DNA of 64,000 nt. Origin: Fictibacillus fluitans. Lineage in GTDB: Bacteria; Bacillota; Bacilli; Bacillales; Fictibacillaceae. The stretch spans positions 1 to 64,000 of the forward strand of contig NZ_JAUHTR010000005.1 of assembly GCF_030418125.1 (NCBI RefSeq). Direction: 5' to 3'. Positions 43,516-52,726 of this stretch are shown here, piece by piece. The notes below the pieces were generated by a model, which had not been told where the DNA came from, ran no database searches, and worked only from the letters and a program-made list of their open reading frames with translations. Every line of letters starts with the position of its first letter. Positions within the stretch are counted from its first letter, which is position 1. A program made the translations under genes and the position numbers.

Positions 43516-44112
43516 TTGCCATTAAACGAAGAACAGCTTCAGCAAAAACGCGACGAACGAAGGGAACAAATTCTGTCAGCCGCTCTCAAGGTCTTTGCCC
43601 GCAGAGGTTTGATCGGTGCAAAAATGAGCATGATCAGCGAGGAAGCCGGCATCAGCCAGGGGCTTATGTATCGCTACTTTTCCTCAAAGGATGAACTGTT
43701 CATCACCCTGGTGGAACGCGCCATTCAGGGGTCTATTGAGGGAACCCGGCAGATTCACCAAATGCCCGGATCTCCTCTTGAGAAGTTAACAAAACTGACT
43801 GAACTCATTCTTGATGAAGAAGGTCAGCTGTATTTTTTGCTTATGCATCAAGTGCGGACCTCAGATGAGGTGCCTGAAAAAGCAAAAGGGCTTCTTGAAT
43901 ATGCATCCATGGATTTATATATCGACATGCTAAAACCTGTATTTGAAGAAGGCCAGAAAAACGGAGAACTGGCAGAAGGAGACATCAGTGAACTGATCTC
44001 TTGCTACTTTACCGTCATATCGGGTTTAATGACCCTGAATATTCCCAAAACACAAGGATTTCAGCTTCCGCGGGTGGAATTATTGATGAGGATATTTACA
44101 CGTTCCCAATAA
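43516..44112 (+). CDS. TetR-family regulator
   Basis: 198-residue TetR regulator. Helix-turn-helix at about 20-62: ILSAALKVFARRGLIGAKMSMISEEAGISQGLMYRYFSSKDELF. The C-terminal part resembles TetR_C domains with VRTSDEVPEKAKGLLEYAS. TTG start 43516, nine bases after GGAGTGA. It follows the monooxygenase gene by 42 bases, probably in one transcript, and the palindrome at 41949-41969 would serve both. Confidence 0.92.
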   Translation: MPLNEEQLQQKRDERREQILSAALKVFARRGLIGAKMSMISEEAGISQGLMYRYFSSKDELFITLVERAIQGSIEGTRQIHQMPGSPLEKLTKLTELILDEEGQLYFLLMHQVRTSDEVPEKAKGLLEYASMDLYIDMLKPVFEEGQKNGELAEGDISELISCYFTVISGLMTLNIPKTQGFQLPRVELLMRIFTRSQ

Positions 44113-44130
44113 TAAAGAGAGGTATTGTGG

Positions 44131-44667
44131 ATGCGAATTGGATTGATGCGCCATTTTAAAGTAACAGAAGGCTATCCAAGCGGCTTATTTTCTTCGCGTG
44201 ACCTGATGAAATGGGTGGATGAATATGATGCCTCCGAGGTCGAAGAATCTGAGGTTGACCTTGGCGGGGTGGATTGGAAGTGGTGCTATTCCAGTGATCT
44301 TTCAAGGGCTGAAATTACAGCGAGACGGGCTTTCAAGGGAGAGATTACCTTTTTGGAGGAATTGAGGGAAATCAGACTCTCCCCTTTCTTCCGTTCAAAC
44401 ATCCACTTCCGCTGCCCGTTCATCTCTTGTTCATCCGTCTGGCCTGGCTGATGACATCCCTCACAAAACCCTGGCAAACAGGAAGTTCTCCAGCAGATCA
44501 GCCGTACGGTAGACCGTATCACCCAGAAGCAGGGTGATGATATTTTAATTGTCTGCCATGGCGGTGTCATGATGTTTATGCGTAAGGAATTACTGAAGCG
44601 GGGCTACAAAGGCCCTAAGCTTGGCAGGCATATTGAACACGGGAAAGTCTATGTATATCACACATAA
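44131..44667 (+). pseudogene. Histidine phosphatase gene with two compensating frameshifts
   Basis: The first part (MRIGLMRHFKVTEGYP, with the RH phosphate motif, through LEELREIRLSPFFRSNI) and the last part (DDILIVCHGGVMMFMRKELLKRG, with the second catalytic His, to HGKVYVYHT) belong to one histidine phosphatase family protein and are in the same frame. Between about 44398 and 44475 the matching sequence (LPVHLLFIRLAWLM) is in another frame, so the direct frame stops at 44451. The net shift is zero. Either a decayed gene or two small sequence errors. It lies 12 bases after the TetR gene. Confidence 0.75.
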
Positions 44668-44668
44668 G

Positions 44669-44702
44669 AAAACTTCTGGCTCCTGGTCAGAAGTTTTTTT
44701 GT
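44669..44702. terminator. Terminator between the phosphatase remnant and the DedA gene
   Basis: AAAACTTCTG/CAGAAGTTTT stem with T-run on the plus strand, overlapping the 3' end of the convergent gene. Confidence 0.75.
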
Positions 44703-45304
44703 TTGTTTGGTCTGCGATTTACAATATATTTCCACACTGCAATCAGGAGTGCGATAACCGTAAACATCATAAAAAGGATAACCTGTAATATAAGGATGAT
44801 GTCCATTGCACTGCCCTTTTCCCCTGAATAAAAATACCCAATGCCTAAAAAAAGAAGAGTGGCAGGAAATGTGCCTGTCATGGTTAACAGCGAATACTTC
44901 CAAATGTTCATTCTGGACATTCCCGCAAAGAAGGGAACCACATTGCCAACCGGGAGAGGACTTAGGACAGCCACACACCAATTACCATACTTGCTTATGT
45001 ATTCAGTAATTTTATCCAATTTAGCCCGCTTATCAAGACTCATTTTTCTTTCAGCGGACTCTCCGAGTTTTAACCCAATTAAATACGGAACCAGGCTTCC
45101 CGCTGTGTAAAAAAGACTACCGCTAAGTGCAATCCATACCCTATCCATCCAACTGAAATCCATCAGAACGCCCGCTGTCACCATAAAGGCAGAACCAACA
45201 AATGGAAAAGAACTCCCTTCCAGCAGCTGGGAAAGCAAAATGCCCCAAACTCCCCATTCTTCAAACAACCTTGTCATCCATTCCAACAAAAACATCCACC
45301 TCAT
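44687..45304 (-). CDS. DedA/VTT-domain membrane protein
   Basis: 205-residue DedA-family protein. The conserved blocks are LLEGSSFPFVGSAFMVTAGVLMDF near residue 27-50, YLIGLKLGE near 75, and the motif NWCVAVLSPLPVGNVVPFFAGMSRMNIWKYSL near 110-142, where the family's functional G-x-x-x-P-x-x-R/N segment lies. About five membrane segments and a basic C-terminus. Relatives help move undecaprenyl phosphate or phospholipids and respond to membrane potential. Start codon uncertain; the ATG at 45295 is an alternative. Confidence 0.88.
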   Translation of the reverse strand: MRWMFLLEWMTRLFEEWGVWGILLSQLLEGSSFPFVGSAFMVTAGVLMDFSWMDRVWIALSGSLFYTAGSLVPYLIGLKLGESAERKMSLDKRAKLDKITEYISKYGNWCVAVLSPLPVGNVVPFFAGMSRMNIWKYSLLTMTGTFPATLLFLGIGYFYSGEKGSAMDIILILQVILFMMFTVIALLIAVWKYIVNRRPNKQKNF

Positions 45305-45535
45305 TATCCATTCAACGTGTAATTTAAGTATAAAAAAATGAGGGTTTCACACACAGAGACTCCAGCTATAAATAAGGTACTCCCAGAGCATTATTTTAAC
45401 TTTTATCAATGTAAGCCTTATCATTTTCACTCAATACGAAATATTTTAACAATTTACTCAATTGCCCTTGTCCTGCCAGTTTTTTGCTGGTATGATAATG
45501 AACATTGAATTCACCGTAGAAGGAGTCTCGTCATC

Positions 45536-45736
45536 ATGAAAAAAGCGATATTAACTATACTTGTTCTGCTTCCTTTCGTTGCGCAGCTGGCCTTATTGCC
45601 TTTTGTCAACAAGATTGGCCCCATTATTTTCGGGCTGCCATTTTTCCACTTCTGGTTATTTTTGTGGATTGTTTTAACCCCTTTATGCACCTATGGCATT
45701 TATCAACTTCAGAAATCAAAGGGAGGCTTGGAGTAA
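45536..45736 (+). CDS. DUF3311 small membrane protein
   Basis: 66-residue protein with two membrane helices (about 5-25 and 35-57) and the family stretch ILVLLPFVAQLALLPFVNKI followed by FGLPFFHFWLFLWIVLTPLCTYGIYQLQK. DUF3311 genes usually stand directly before a sodium/solute symporter, as here, and probably encode its small partner, as with YhjC-YhjB of B. subtilis. AAGGAG precedes the ATG and the next gene begins one base past its stop. Confidence 0.85.
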   Translation: MKKAILTILVLLPFVAQLALLPFVNKIGPIIFGLPFFHFWLFLWIVLTPLCTYGIYQLQKSKGGLE

Positions 45737-45737
45737 C

Positions 45738-47237
45738 ATGCAAGGCAATTTAACAGCACTGTCCATCACCATTTTTATTATCTTAACCGTTGTACTCATC
45801 GGCTTCCTTTCCGGCCGTGATAAGAAAGTCCGCAGCTCTGTAGAAGAATGGTCAGTAGGCGGAAGGCGCTTTGGCGGCCTGCTCGTCTGGTTTCTTGTAG
45901 GTGCTGACCTTTACACCGCCTATACCTTTTTGGGACTGACAAGTACAGCCTATACCGGCGGAAGTCTTGCCTTTTTTGCGATTCCGTATTCCGTACTTGC
46001 CTTCTTTATCTCATACTTTTTCCTTCCAAAGCTTTGGAAAGTCGCCAATCATCATAAATTAACCACATTGGCTGATTATGCAAGAGAACGCTTTGACAGC
46101 AAGCTTCTTTCCATTCTTATTGCGATTGTTGGCGTACTCATGCTGATTCCATATATCTGTTTGCAGCTGAGCGGGATCCAGGATACACTGCGGGTGGCTG
46201 GAACCGGATTTATCAATGTAAAATTCGTGGTCATCACCTCCTTCCTGCTTGTTGCGCTATACACCTTTTTCAGCGGGATTAAAGGACCAACATATACAGC
46301 CATAATAAAAGACGTACTAGTCTGGGCGATCATGCTGTTTATGGTCGTGACACTTCCAATGATCCACTTTGGAGGCTGGACCCCAATGATGGACCGCATC
46401 GTTAAGGATGCACCTCAGCTTCTGACTATACCAACCGACGGGCCAAAGGGAATTCCTTGGTTCATCACCGCTTCATTCGTGTCTGCGCTTGCCCTGTTCA
46501 TGTGGGCGCACGCAGCAACGGGCGTTTTCACCGCAAAAAGTGCAGATTCACTTCGCAAAAATGCGATATTTCTGCCGCTTTATAACATCGTTCTTATTCT
46601 TGTTATTTTCCTTGGATTCATCGCTTTTCTTGTACTTCCCAAGGGAACTGACCCGCGCTTTGCCCTGTTAAGCCTGATCCAGTCTTCTTACGGCGGCGTC
46701 GCACAGGGGCTTGCGTATTCAACCATTGCCCTGGCGTCTCTGATCCCATGTTCCATCATGGCCATCGGAGCATCCAACCTGTTTGCCAATAACATCTACC
46801 GTGACTGGATAAACCCCAAGGTAAAGCCTTCACGCCTTACCATGATTACAAGAGGGATGGTATTTGTCGTTATCGGGCTCGCCCTGTTGTTCGGCCTTGT
46901 TTTCCCAAGCGCTCTTGTTTCCCTGCAGCTGCTCGGTGTTTCCGGCATGGTGCAAATCTTCCCGGCGATTGTCATCAGCCTCTTCTGGATGAATCAGACG
47001 AGAGAAGCGACCATCATTGGTTTGCTTGTTGGATTGGCCGTAACCTTTACTGTTTACGGCACTGGCAATTCCTACGGCATCTATGAAGGATTCTGGGGAC
47101 TCGCAGCGAACTTCCTCGCCGTTGTCGTGCTCAATCCGCTTTTTGTAAAAAAAGCCAAGAGCAGCACCAACCCGGTAAAAGAGTTCTTGTTCAATAAAAA
47201 GTCAAAAGAAGCCCCCCTTGCCAGAAAAGGAGCTTAA
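45738..47237 (+). CDS. Sodium/solute symporter (SSS family, YhjB-like)
   Basis: 499-residue transporter with about 13 membrane helices. SSS features: GGRRFGGLLVWFLVGADLYTAYTFLGLTS in the first helices, FTAFSGIKGPTYTAIIKD-like FFSGIKGPTYTAIIKDVLVW in the middle, and ASLIPCSIMAIGASNLFANNIYRD late. The group resembles monocarboxylate permease MctP. The start at ATG 45738 follows GGAG four bases upstream, at the stop of the DUF3311 gene; a longer frame overlaps that gene. Confidence 0.92.
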   Translation: MQGNLTALSITIFIILTVVLIGFLSGRDKKVRSSVEEWSVGGRRFGGLLVWFLVGADLYTAYTFLGLTSTAYTGGSLAFFAIPYSVLAFFISYFFLPKLWKVANHHKLTTLADYARERFDSKLLSILIAIVGVLMLIPYICLQLSGIQDTLRVAGTGFINVKFVVITSFLLVALYTFFSGIKGPTYTAIIKDVLVWAIMLFMVVTLPMIHFGGWTPMMDRIVKDAPQLLTIPTDGPKGIPWFITASFVSALALFMWAHAATGVFTAKSADSLRKNAIFLPLYNIVLILVIFLGFIAFLVLPKGTDPRFALLSLIQSSYGGVAQGLAYSTIALASLIPCSIMAIGASNLFANNIYRDWINPKVKPSRLTMITRGMVFVVIGLALLFGLVFPSALVSLQLLGVSGMVQIFPAIVISLFWMNQTREATIIGLLVGLAVTFTVYGTGNSYGIYEGFWGLAANFLAVVVLNPLFVKKAKSSTNPVKEFLFNKKSKEAPLARKGA

Positions 47238-47242
47238 ATAGA

Positions 47243-47273
47243 AAAGGCCACCCGATGACGGGTGGTCTTTTTT
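47243..47273 (+). terminator. Terminator of the symporter operon
   Basis: GGCCACCCG/CGGGTGGTC stem with T-run directly after the stop. Confidence 0.85.
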
Positions 47274-47303
47274 CGTAACCCTTCGTTGCATGTTAGCAGT
47301 TAA

Positions 47304-47427
47304 TTTCCGTTCCAGGACGCTCGCTTTCCGCAGGGCGGGCGGTGAGCCTGTTACCGGCGTAAACGCCTCCTTAGTCTCACCTGTCCCGCATTTCCTGCTG
47401 GAGTCTCGCACCTTCCACTCCAATCAA
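47304..47427 (-). repeat. Dispersed intergenic repeat, copy 3 (short form)
   Basis: Same orientation as copy 2 and sharing both ends (TTCCGTTCCAGGACGCTCGC-like end; GAGTCTCGCACCTTCCACTCCAAT), the GGCGTAAACGCC stem and TCTCACCTGTCCCG, but lacking the roughly 60-bp block with GATGAATCGCT found in copies 1 and 2. Confidence 0.8.
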
Positions 47428-47500
47428 CAAATCACCGATGACTGTTGATAGCAAAAACTGTGCTCGCAAAGAACACTCCTTTAGATACAAATATTTAAAA

Positions 47501-48340
47501 TCATAATTTCTTAGCATGGAAGGTATCGCCGCCCTCGATGGTACCGTTCTTCAATCCTTTGTTAAACCAGCGCATCCGCTGCTCTGAGGTTCCATGGGTA
47601 AAGCTTTCCGGCACGACATAGCCCTGTGCTCTTTTCTGCAGGGTGTCATCTCCTACCGCACTGGCGGCTCTGATCGCCTCTTCCACATCACCTTTTTCAA
47701 GAAGGTTCATGCCTTGTGCCTCATGGGCCCATACACCTGCATAATAATCAGCCTGAAGCTCGACACGCACCGATTGGGCATTGGCCTGGGTTTTGCTCAA
47801 GCCCTGCCGTGATCCCTGGTCCATCGTTCCCAACAGATTTTGCACATGGTGTCCCACCTCGTGGGCAATCACATATGCCATGGCAAAATCACCCGGGGCC
47901 TGGAACTCGTTTTTAAGCTCCTGGTAAAAACTCAAATCAATGTAAAGCTTCTGATCACCCGGACAGTAGAACGGTCCGACAGATGAACCAGCTGTTCCGC
48001 AAGCCGATTGAACGGTGCCATTATACAAAACCATCTTAGGATTTTTATATACCTTTCCTTCTTCCTCAAATTCCTTTTTCCAGACGTCTTCCGTGTCCGC
48101 CAGAACCACCGACACAAACGAAGACAATTCCTTCTCCTGATCAGATTCTTCATAAGGTGCAGAATTGTTATCTGTACCTGTCGTGCCCAGGCTGTTCAGC
48201 ACATCGCTCGGATTTCCTCCGAGCAGCATGACTACGAGCACGAGGACGATTCCACCAATTCCGCCGCCGACCAGGGTTTTCCCTCCCATTCCACGCCTGT
48301 CTTCAACATTTGTGCTTTGCCTTCTACCTTGCCATTTCAT
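47501..48340 (-). CDS. Neutral zinc metallopeptidase, YpfJ family
   Basis: 279 residues: N-terminal basic segment with RRGMGG, one membrane helix (about 25-45, VGGGIGGIVLVLVVMLLG), a Ser/Asn-rich spacer and a peptidase domain with the zinc motif AHEVGHHVQNLLG at about 160-172, plus ADYYAGVWAHEA further on. The family is widespread and its substrate unknown. The start at ATG 48340 follows GGGAGGATGCAT. The frame is open further upstream but without a ribosome binding site. Confidence 0.88.
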   Translation of the reverse strand: MKWQGRRQSTNVEDRRGMGGKTLVGGGIGGIVLVLVVMLLGGNPSDVLNSLGTTGTDNNSAPYEESDQEKELSSFVSVVLADTEDVWKKEFEEEGKVYKNPKMVLYNGTVQSACGTAGSSVGPFYCPGDQKLYIDLSFYQELKNEFQAPGDFAMAYVIAHEVGHHVQNLLGTMDQGSRQGLSKTQANAQSVRVELQADYYAGVWAHEAQGMNLLEKGDVEEAIRAASAVGDDTLQKRAQGYVVPESFTHGTSEQRMRWFNKGLKNGTIEGGDTFHAKKL

Positions 48341-48574
48341 ATGCATCCTCCCAGTAACATGTTCAGTTACTACTGAATATACCCTGAGAATGGAAGATAC
48401 ACGCTGGTCTATATGTATTTTTTCTGATTGAAAGGCAATAGAAATGACAGAGCCAGCAAGACAAGCAAACTTCCTCCGATGATCGACCATTTTTTAAGTA
48501 ATTCCCTTCACCATATGATTAGCCCACCAAATATAAGGGTAAGTAGTAACAAACCATTAAAGGAGGAAGCACTC

Positions 48575-48730
48575 ATGAAACTTGAAGTTCTATGCAATGT
48601 TGAAAACTGTAAGTATTGGGCAGAAGGTGACCAGTGTGTTGCAGACTCTATCTATGTCATCGGAATGCATGGAGAAGAAGCGGACAGTGTAGCGGAGACA
48701 GCCTGTAAAACCTTTGAAACCCGTGAATAG
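48575..48730 (+). CDS. DUF1540 small Cys-rich protein
   Basis: 51-residue DUF1540 protein with four Cys in the pattern C-x5-C-x8-C-x20ish-C (LCNVENCKYWAEGDQCVADS and TACKTF), probably a metal-binding knot. The start is ATG 48575 behind AAAGGAGGAAGC. DUF1540 proteins are common in spore-formers; the function is unknown. Single gene with its own terminator. Confidence 0.88.
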   Translation: MKLEVLCNVENCKYWAEGDQCVADSIYVIGMHGEEADSVAETACKTFETRE

Positions 48731-48741
48731 CAGAACTTGAA

Positions 48742-48773
48742 GAAACGACACTCAAGATGAGTGCCGTTTTTTT
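48742..48773. terminator. Bidirectional terminator
   Basis: ACGACACTC-AAGA-GAGTGCCGT type stem between the convergent DUF1540 and threonine aldolase genes, T-run on the plus strand. Confidence 0.75.
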
Positions 48774-48776
48774 ATG

Positions 48777-49847
48777 TTATCTTGATTTCATTCTTTCGTC
48801 CAGTTTTGCAAAAGCTTCTTTCAGCCTCCTCTTGGGCACCCTGCTGTACAGATCACCGAGGCTCACTTCAAAGCGGCTGCCCTTTTCCCCATTTTCTCTG
48901 ACATGCCCAGTGAGGCCAATCCCTGTTTCCTCATACATCTTTGCGAGCAAATCCTGCATATCTTCCTTCGGTGCTTCAGCATGAACATGAAACATGTTGG
49001 AAACCGGAACCTTTGGAAGCGTGGTGATTCCAAAACACTGGTTGTAAAATTCGGCAAGTTCTTTTGCTTCTTCATAATATTGGACCATTTTATGGATATG
49101 CTCATCAAAGTAGTAATCCGCACTCAAAATGTAGGGGTAAAGACTGATCAAGTCCCCGCCGTGCCGTCGTTTCCATACCTTGGATTTCTCGGTAAACTCC
49201 TTGCTTCCTGCCAAAACGGCACCGGCAATCCCGCCAATCCCTTTATATACAGAAATATATACCGAATCAAACAAGCCGCAAACTTCCTGTGCTGATTTTT
49301 TATAAAAGGGGAGCACTTCAAACAGCCTCGCCCCATCGAGATGCAGCCGGATGCCCTTTTCCCTGCAATAGGCGGAGATTTCCTCAAGTGTCGTATAGTC
49401 CGGCAACTGGCCGCCGATTTCACGCTGCGGAAGTTCAAGCAATAGGCATGCAATCTCTTCATCTATGTTCATCACATCATCCAGGGTGATGACCCGGTTC
49501 TCATCGGCCAGTAAAACCGGCTTAATGTGATGCAGTTCCTTCAGCCCGTCCTCCTCATGAATCTCGAGGTGGCATAATGGATGGTAAGCTACGGTCTTCA
49601 GATCTTTCTCATCGCACCAAATCCTAAGGGCAACCTGCTGTGCCATTGTCCCGCTCGGAAAGAACACCGCCGCTTCCTTTCCAAGAACGCCGGCCATCTT
49701 TTCCTGAAAATCTTCAATTACCTTTCCCTTTCCATACATATCGCTTTCCAGTTCACCATGTAATTTTCCGATGGCATCCTTGAGCACGTGGAGATTCCTT
49801 GGCCCATGGCCGCTCACGTGATAGTCCGATTGTTTAAAAGCTTTCAT
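48777..49847 (-). CDS. Threonine aldolase family PLP enzyme
   Basis: 356-residue fold-type I PLP enzyme of the beta-eliminating lyase/low-specificity threonine aldolase family. The PLP-binding Lys is in SVYKGIGGIAGAVLAG (about residue 204), the preceding Asp in RLHLDGARLFEV (about 170-181), and FFPSGTMAQQVALR binds the cofactor phosphate. It may cleave threonine or phenylserine-type substrates to glycine and aldehyde. The start is ATG 49847; a GTG 15 bases upstream is the alternative. Single gene. Confidence 0.88.
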   Translation of the reverse strand: MKAFKQSDYHVSGHGPRNLHVLKDAIGKLHGELESDMYGKGKVIEDFQEKMAGVLGKEAAVFFPSGTMAQQVALRIWCDEKDLKTVAYHPLCHLEIHEEDGLKELHHIKPVLLADENRVITLDDVMNIDEEIACLLLELPQREIGGQLPDYTTLEEISAYCREKGIRLHLDGARLFEVLPFYKKSAQEVCGLFDSVYISVYKGIGGIAGAVLAGSKEFTEKSKVWKRRHGGDLISLYPYILSADYYFDEHIHKMVQYYEEAKELAEFYNQCFGITTLPKVPVSNMFHVHAEAPKEDMQDLLAKMYEETGIGLTGHVRENGEKGSRFEVSLGDLYSRVPKRRLKEAFAKLDERMKSR

Positions 49848-50047
49848 AAAATTATCTTCCACTGACTTATTCTCCCCTTGCCCGATTGGTAGATTATCTT
49901 CCCATCTTTCATTTTACTTAAGAAGGTTTTTATTGTACATATGGCGAAATTTTAACGAAGTTTGGAACTTTTTGGGGGAAGGAGGAAACTGAGGACTGAA
50001 CGCTGCATTTTTTTTGATTTGGTTTGCCATAAAAAAGGAGGTACGCT

Positions 50048-51550
50048 ATGAAAACTCAAATTGAGCAAAATGGTATTGTAACTCTGTCTGATGAAGCAGC
50101 CATGGATGTAAGTGACAGTGAACTATGGAATGATGACCTCCGCCCTACAACGGTAAAGGAACATACCTGGACCGGCTTGAATTTTGCCACTCTTTGGATC
50201 GGCATGTGCCTGTGCATCCCCGCCTATACGATGGCCAGCGGAATGATCTCGCTTGGCATGAATTGGTGGCAGGCGATCGGAACCATTTTTCTCGGCAATG
50301 TGATCGTTCTTATCCCGATCCTATTAAACTCCCACGCCGGTACTAAATTCGGCATACCCTATCCTGTGTTTGCCCGGCTCTGGTTTGGCTCAAAGGGGGC
50401 ACATATTCCTTCCATGGCCCGTGCCATCGTGGCAGCCGGCTGGTTTGGAATCAACACCTGGATTGGTACGACCGCGATTGATGTTCTCTTGTCCGCTTCC
50501 TTCCCTGCCTGGAAAAACCTGACCGGGCATACCGCTATTATTTTTGCTTTATTTTGGGCTTTAAACGTGGGTGTCGCCTATAAAGGACCCCAGGCGATCA
50601 AGGTGTTGAGTTTAATTGCCGCGCCTGTAGTCGGAATTTCGGCGTTGATTCTTATGATCTGGGCATTTACCAATGCCGGATGGGGACCTATTTTATCCAC
50701 ACCATCCAAGTTCACGACAACCGGTGATTTCCTTAAAGTATTCTTCCCGACACTGACTGGCGTCATTGCCTTCTGGGCTACACTTGCCTTAAATATTCCC
50801 GACTTTTGCCGCTATGCGAAAAGCCAGAAATCACAAATGATCGCGCAAAGCTTCTCTCTTCCCCTCACCATGAGCATATTCTCCTTCATCGGCATCGCCG
50901 TTACTTCAGCAACTGTTGTTATTTTTGGTACAGCCATTTGGGATCCTGTCCAATTGCTTGCCAAGTTCCCGCCCTTTATCATCTTCTTAGGAACGATCAT
51001 CATCGCCATGGCCTCTCTTACCATTAATGTTGGCGCAAACATCGTTGCGCCCGCCCGTGCCATTGAAAACCTGTATCCGAAACGTATTACCTTTGGCATC
51101 GGTGCACTGATTACCGGAGTTTTTGCCGTTCTCATGCAGCCGTGGTTCATCATGTCCAATTTTGGAAATTACATTTTTGGCTGGCTCGGTACATATGCCG
51201 CCCTCCTTGGACCCATTGATGGGATCGCCATTGCTGACTATTGGCTTGTCCGCCGGAGAAAAATGGCTCTGAAGGAACTCTATGAACCAGCCGGCAGGTA
51301 CAATTACTCCTCCGGATTTAATAAAAACGGAGTATACGCGCTTATTATCGGCGTAGCCGTGCCCGTTCTCGGTCTTCTCGTTCCGGGACTTCGATTCCTG
51401 TGGGACAACGCCTGGACGTTTGGCCTGTTCATCTCCATGTTCGCTTATGCTTACTTAATGAAAAACGATCAAAGCATTTTAAGCCCTGGAGAATATGAGG
51501 CAATTACCCAGGTTCAAGCTCCAGACCCCATGGAACGCCTTGCCAAGTAA
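50048..51550 (+). CDS. NCS1-family nucleobase:cation symporter
   Basis: 500-residue permease with 12 predicted helices, NCS1 family. NDDLRPTTVKEHTWTGLNFATLWIGM near the N-terminus, ARLWFGSKGAHIPSMARAIVAAGWFGI in the middle (about 114-140) and the conserved NIPDFCRYAKSQK and GPIDGIAIADYWLVRRRK motifs are all present. Relatives import hydantoins, allantoin, cytosine or uracil; the substrate cannot be read. No catabolic genes adjoin it. AAAGGAGGTACGCT precedes the ATG. Confidence 0.92.
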   Translation: MKTQIEQNGIVTLSDEAAMDVSDSELWNDDLRPTTVKEHTWTGLNFATLWIGMCLCIPAYTMASGMISLGMNWWQAIGTIFLGNVIVLIPILLNSHAGTKFGIPYPVFARLWFGSKGAHIPSMARAIVAAGWFGINTWIGTTAIDVLLSASFPAWKNLTGHTAIIFALFWALNVGVAYKGPQAIKVLSLIAAPVVGISALILMIWAFTNAGWGPILSTPSKFTTTGDFLKVFFPTLTGVIAFWATLALNIPDFCRYAKSQKSQMIAQSFSLPLTMSIFSFIGIAVTSATVVIFGTAIWDPVQLLAKFPPFIIFLGTIIIAMASLTINVGANIVAPARAIENLYPKRITFGIGALITGVFAVLMQPWFIMSNFGNYIFGWLGTYAALLGPIDGIAIADYWLVRRRKMALKELYEPAGRYNYSSGFNKNGVYALIIGVAVPVLGLLVPGLRFLWDNAWTFGLFISMFAYAYLMKNDQSILSPGEYEAITQVQAPDPMERLAK

Positions 51551-51556
51551 AAGAAA

Positions 51557-51593
51557 AAACAGGACGTGTCCGCCGGGACAGGTCCTGTTTTTC
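51557..51593. terminator. Bidirectional terminator
   Basis: AAAACAGGAC...GTCCTGTTTT stem with inner TGTCC/GGACA pairing between convergent genes. Confidence 0.85.
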
Positions 51594-52197
51594 ATTTTAA
51601 ACGATAGATTAAAAACTTCTCGTACGGATTGCTGTCATAGATCCCGGAAAGCCTTACTTCCTCTCTCAACTCAAACGATGTCTGGTTATCCAGAAAATAG
51701 GTATACTCTTCTGTCGCATAATATAAAATCAGTTCCACATCGCGCGGAAAGCGTTCCACTGAGAGCAAAATGTTGTTGATGACCTTCATGAAAATCGGCA
51801 TTGTAAACGGGTTAAAGAAGTAGAAGCGGTTATCTTCCGGATGAATGGGGTATTCCTGCGCCAGAGCGCAATGAAATTGAATACGGTCTTTGCTCTTTTG
51901 GTGTTTTTTTAGATACGTTTCCAGGTTATTCACCGCATCTTTATAAAATTCTTCATTCACCTCTACACCAGTCACCGCATTCTGATAGAAGTGGTTGATG
52001 TAAAAACTGATTCTTCCCTTTCCGCAGCCAAAGTCGACCACCCGGTCACCCTGCCGCAGGTGATAGTCGCGAAATAAGCCTTCGAGCGCTTCATAAGGAG
52101 TAGGCTCATACCGGTGATAGTGGGAAGTGACACTATACACTTTTTGTTCACCGGTTGTTTTTATATTCATCAATTGATCATAATCCTGTTCGTTCAT
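51592..52197 (-). CDS. Class I SAM-dependent methyltransferase
   Basis: 201-residue protein with a Rossmann methyltransferase fold. Motif I is VVDFGCGKGRISFYI at about residues 54-68, and the acidic end of strand 2 is VTGVEVNEEFYKDA. The N-terminus (MNEQDYDQLMNIKTTGEQ) and the YRYEPTPYEALEGLF stretch recall a group annotated as SAM-dependent methyltransferases in bacilli. Substrate unknown. Confidence 0.85.
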   Translation of the reverse strand: MNEQDYDQLMNIKTTGEQKVYSVTSHYHRYEPTPYEALEGLFRDYHLRQGDRVVDFGCGKGRISFYINHFYQNAVTGVEVNEEFYKDAVNNLETYLKKHQKSKDRIQFHCALAQEYPIHPEDNRFYFFNPFTMPIFMKVINNILLSVERFPRDVELILYYATEEYTYFLDNQTSFELREEVRLSGIYDSNPYEKFLIYRLK

Positions 52198-52263
52198 CTG
52201 GCTGCTCCTATCTGTGTCTGTACATAGAAAAGCCCCGGCTGCTATAGCAGAGGGCGGATTAAA

Positions 52264-52647
52264 TTAAAGGTTGGGACTGTGAGCTTCTTTTACATGGTCA
52301 TTCTCAAAAACGTTGCGGGCCATATATTTATGGAAGAACCATTCTCCGGCTGCAATGAGTACGGCCGAAATAATGGAGCCCGTAATGAGAGGGATGTTGG
52401 GTTCAATGATTAATGAACCTACCAGCCAAATGGCAAAAAACGCAATAACAAGGTCACTAATCGTGGCTATTGGATTACCAAACGCCTTAAACAGGATAAG
52501 GTCACCCAAAATATAAGCTGCAATGGTAAGGATCAGGCTGATGAGAAGTGTGTCTCCAATGGAAACTTTCATTGCGGCTCCAAGAACAATATAAACCATC
52601 ACTTCAACCATGACAAACTTTAAAATAAGTGCTTTCACATGGTCCAT
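52264..52647 (-). CDS. DUF2512 (YndM-like) membrane protein
   Basis: 127-residue protein with four membrane helices, matching YndM/DUF2512: the N-terminus MDHVKALILKFVMVEVMVYIV and GDLILFKAFGNPIATISDLVIAFFAIWLVGSL are typical. C-terminal basic tail. Common in Bacillus; function unknown. GGAGGATAAAC before the ATG. Confidence 0.85.
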   Translation of the reverse strand: MDHVKALILKFVMVEVMVYIVLGAAMKVSIGDTLLISLILTIAAYILGDLILFKAFGNPIATISDLVIAFFAIWLVGSLIIEPNIPLITGSIISAVLIAAGEWFFHKYMARNVFENDHVKEAHSPNL

Positions 52648-52726
52648 CAGTTTATCCTCCTTTTTCCATTATAGCTATGATTTACCCCCTGTGTGGCATC
52701 ATAAACCCAGCACGCTCAATAACTAT

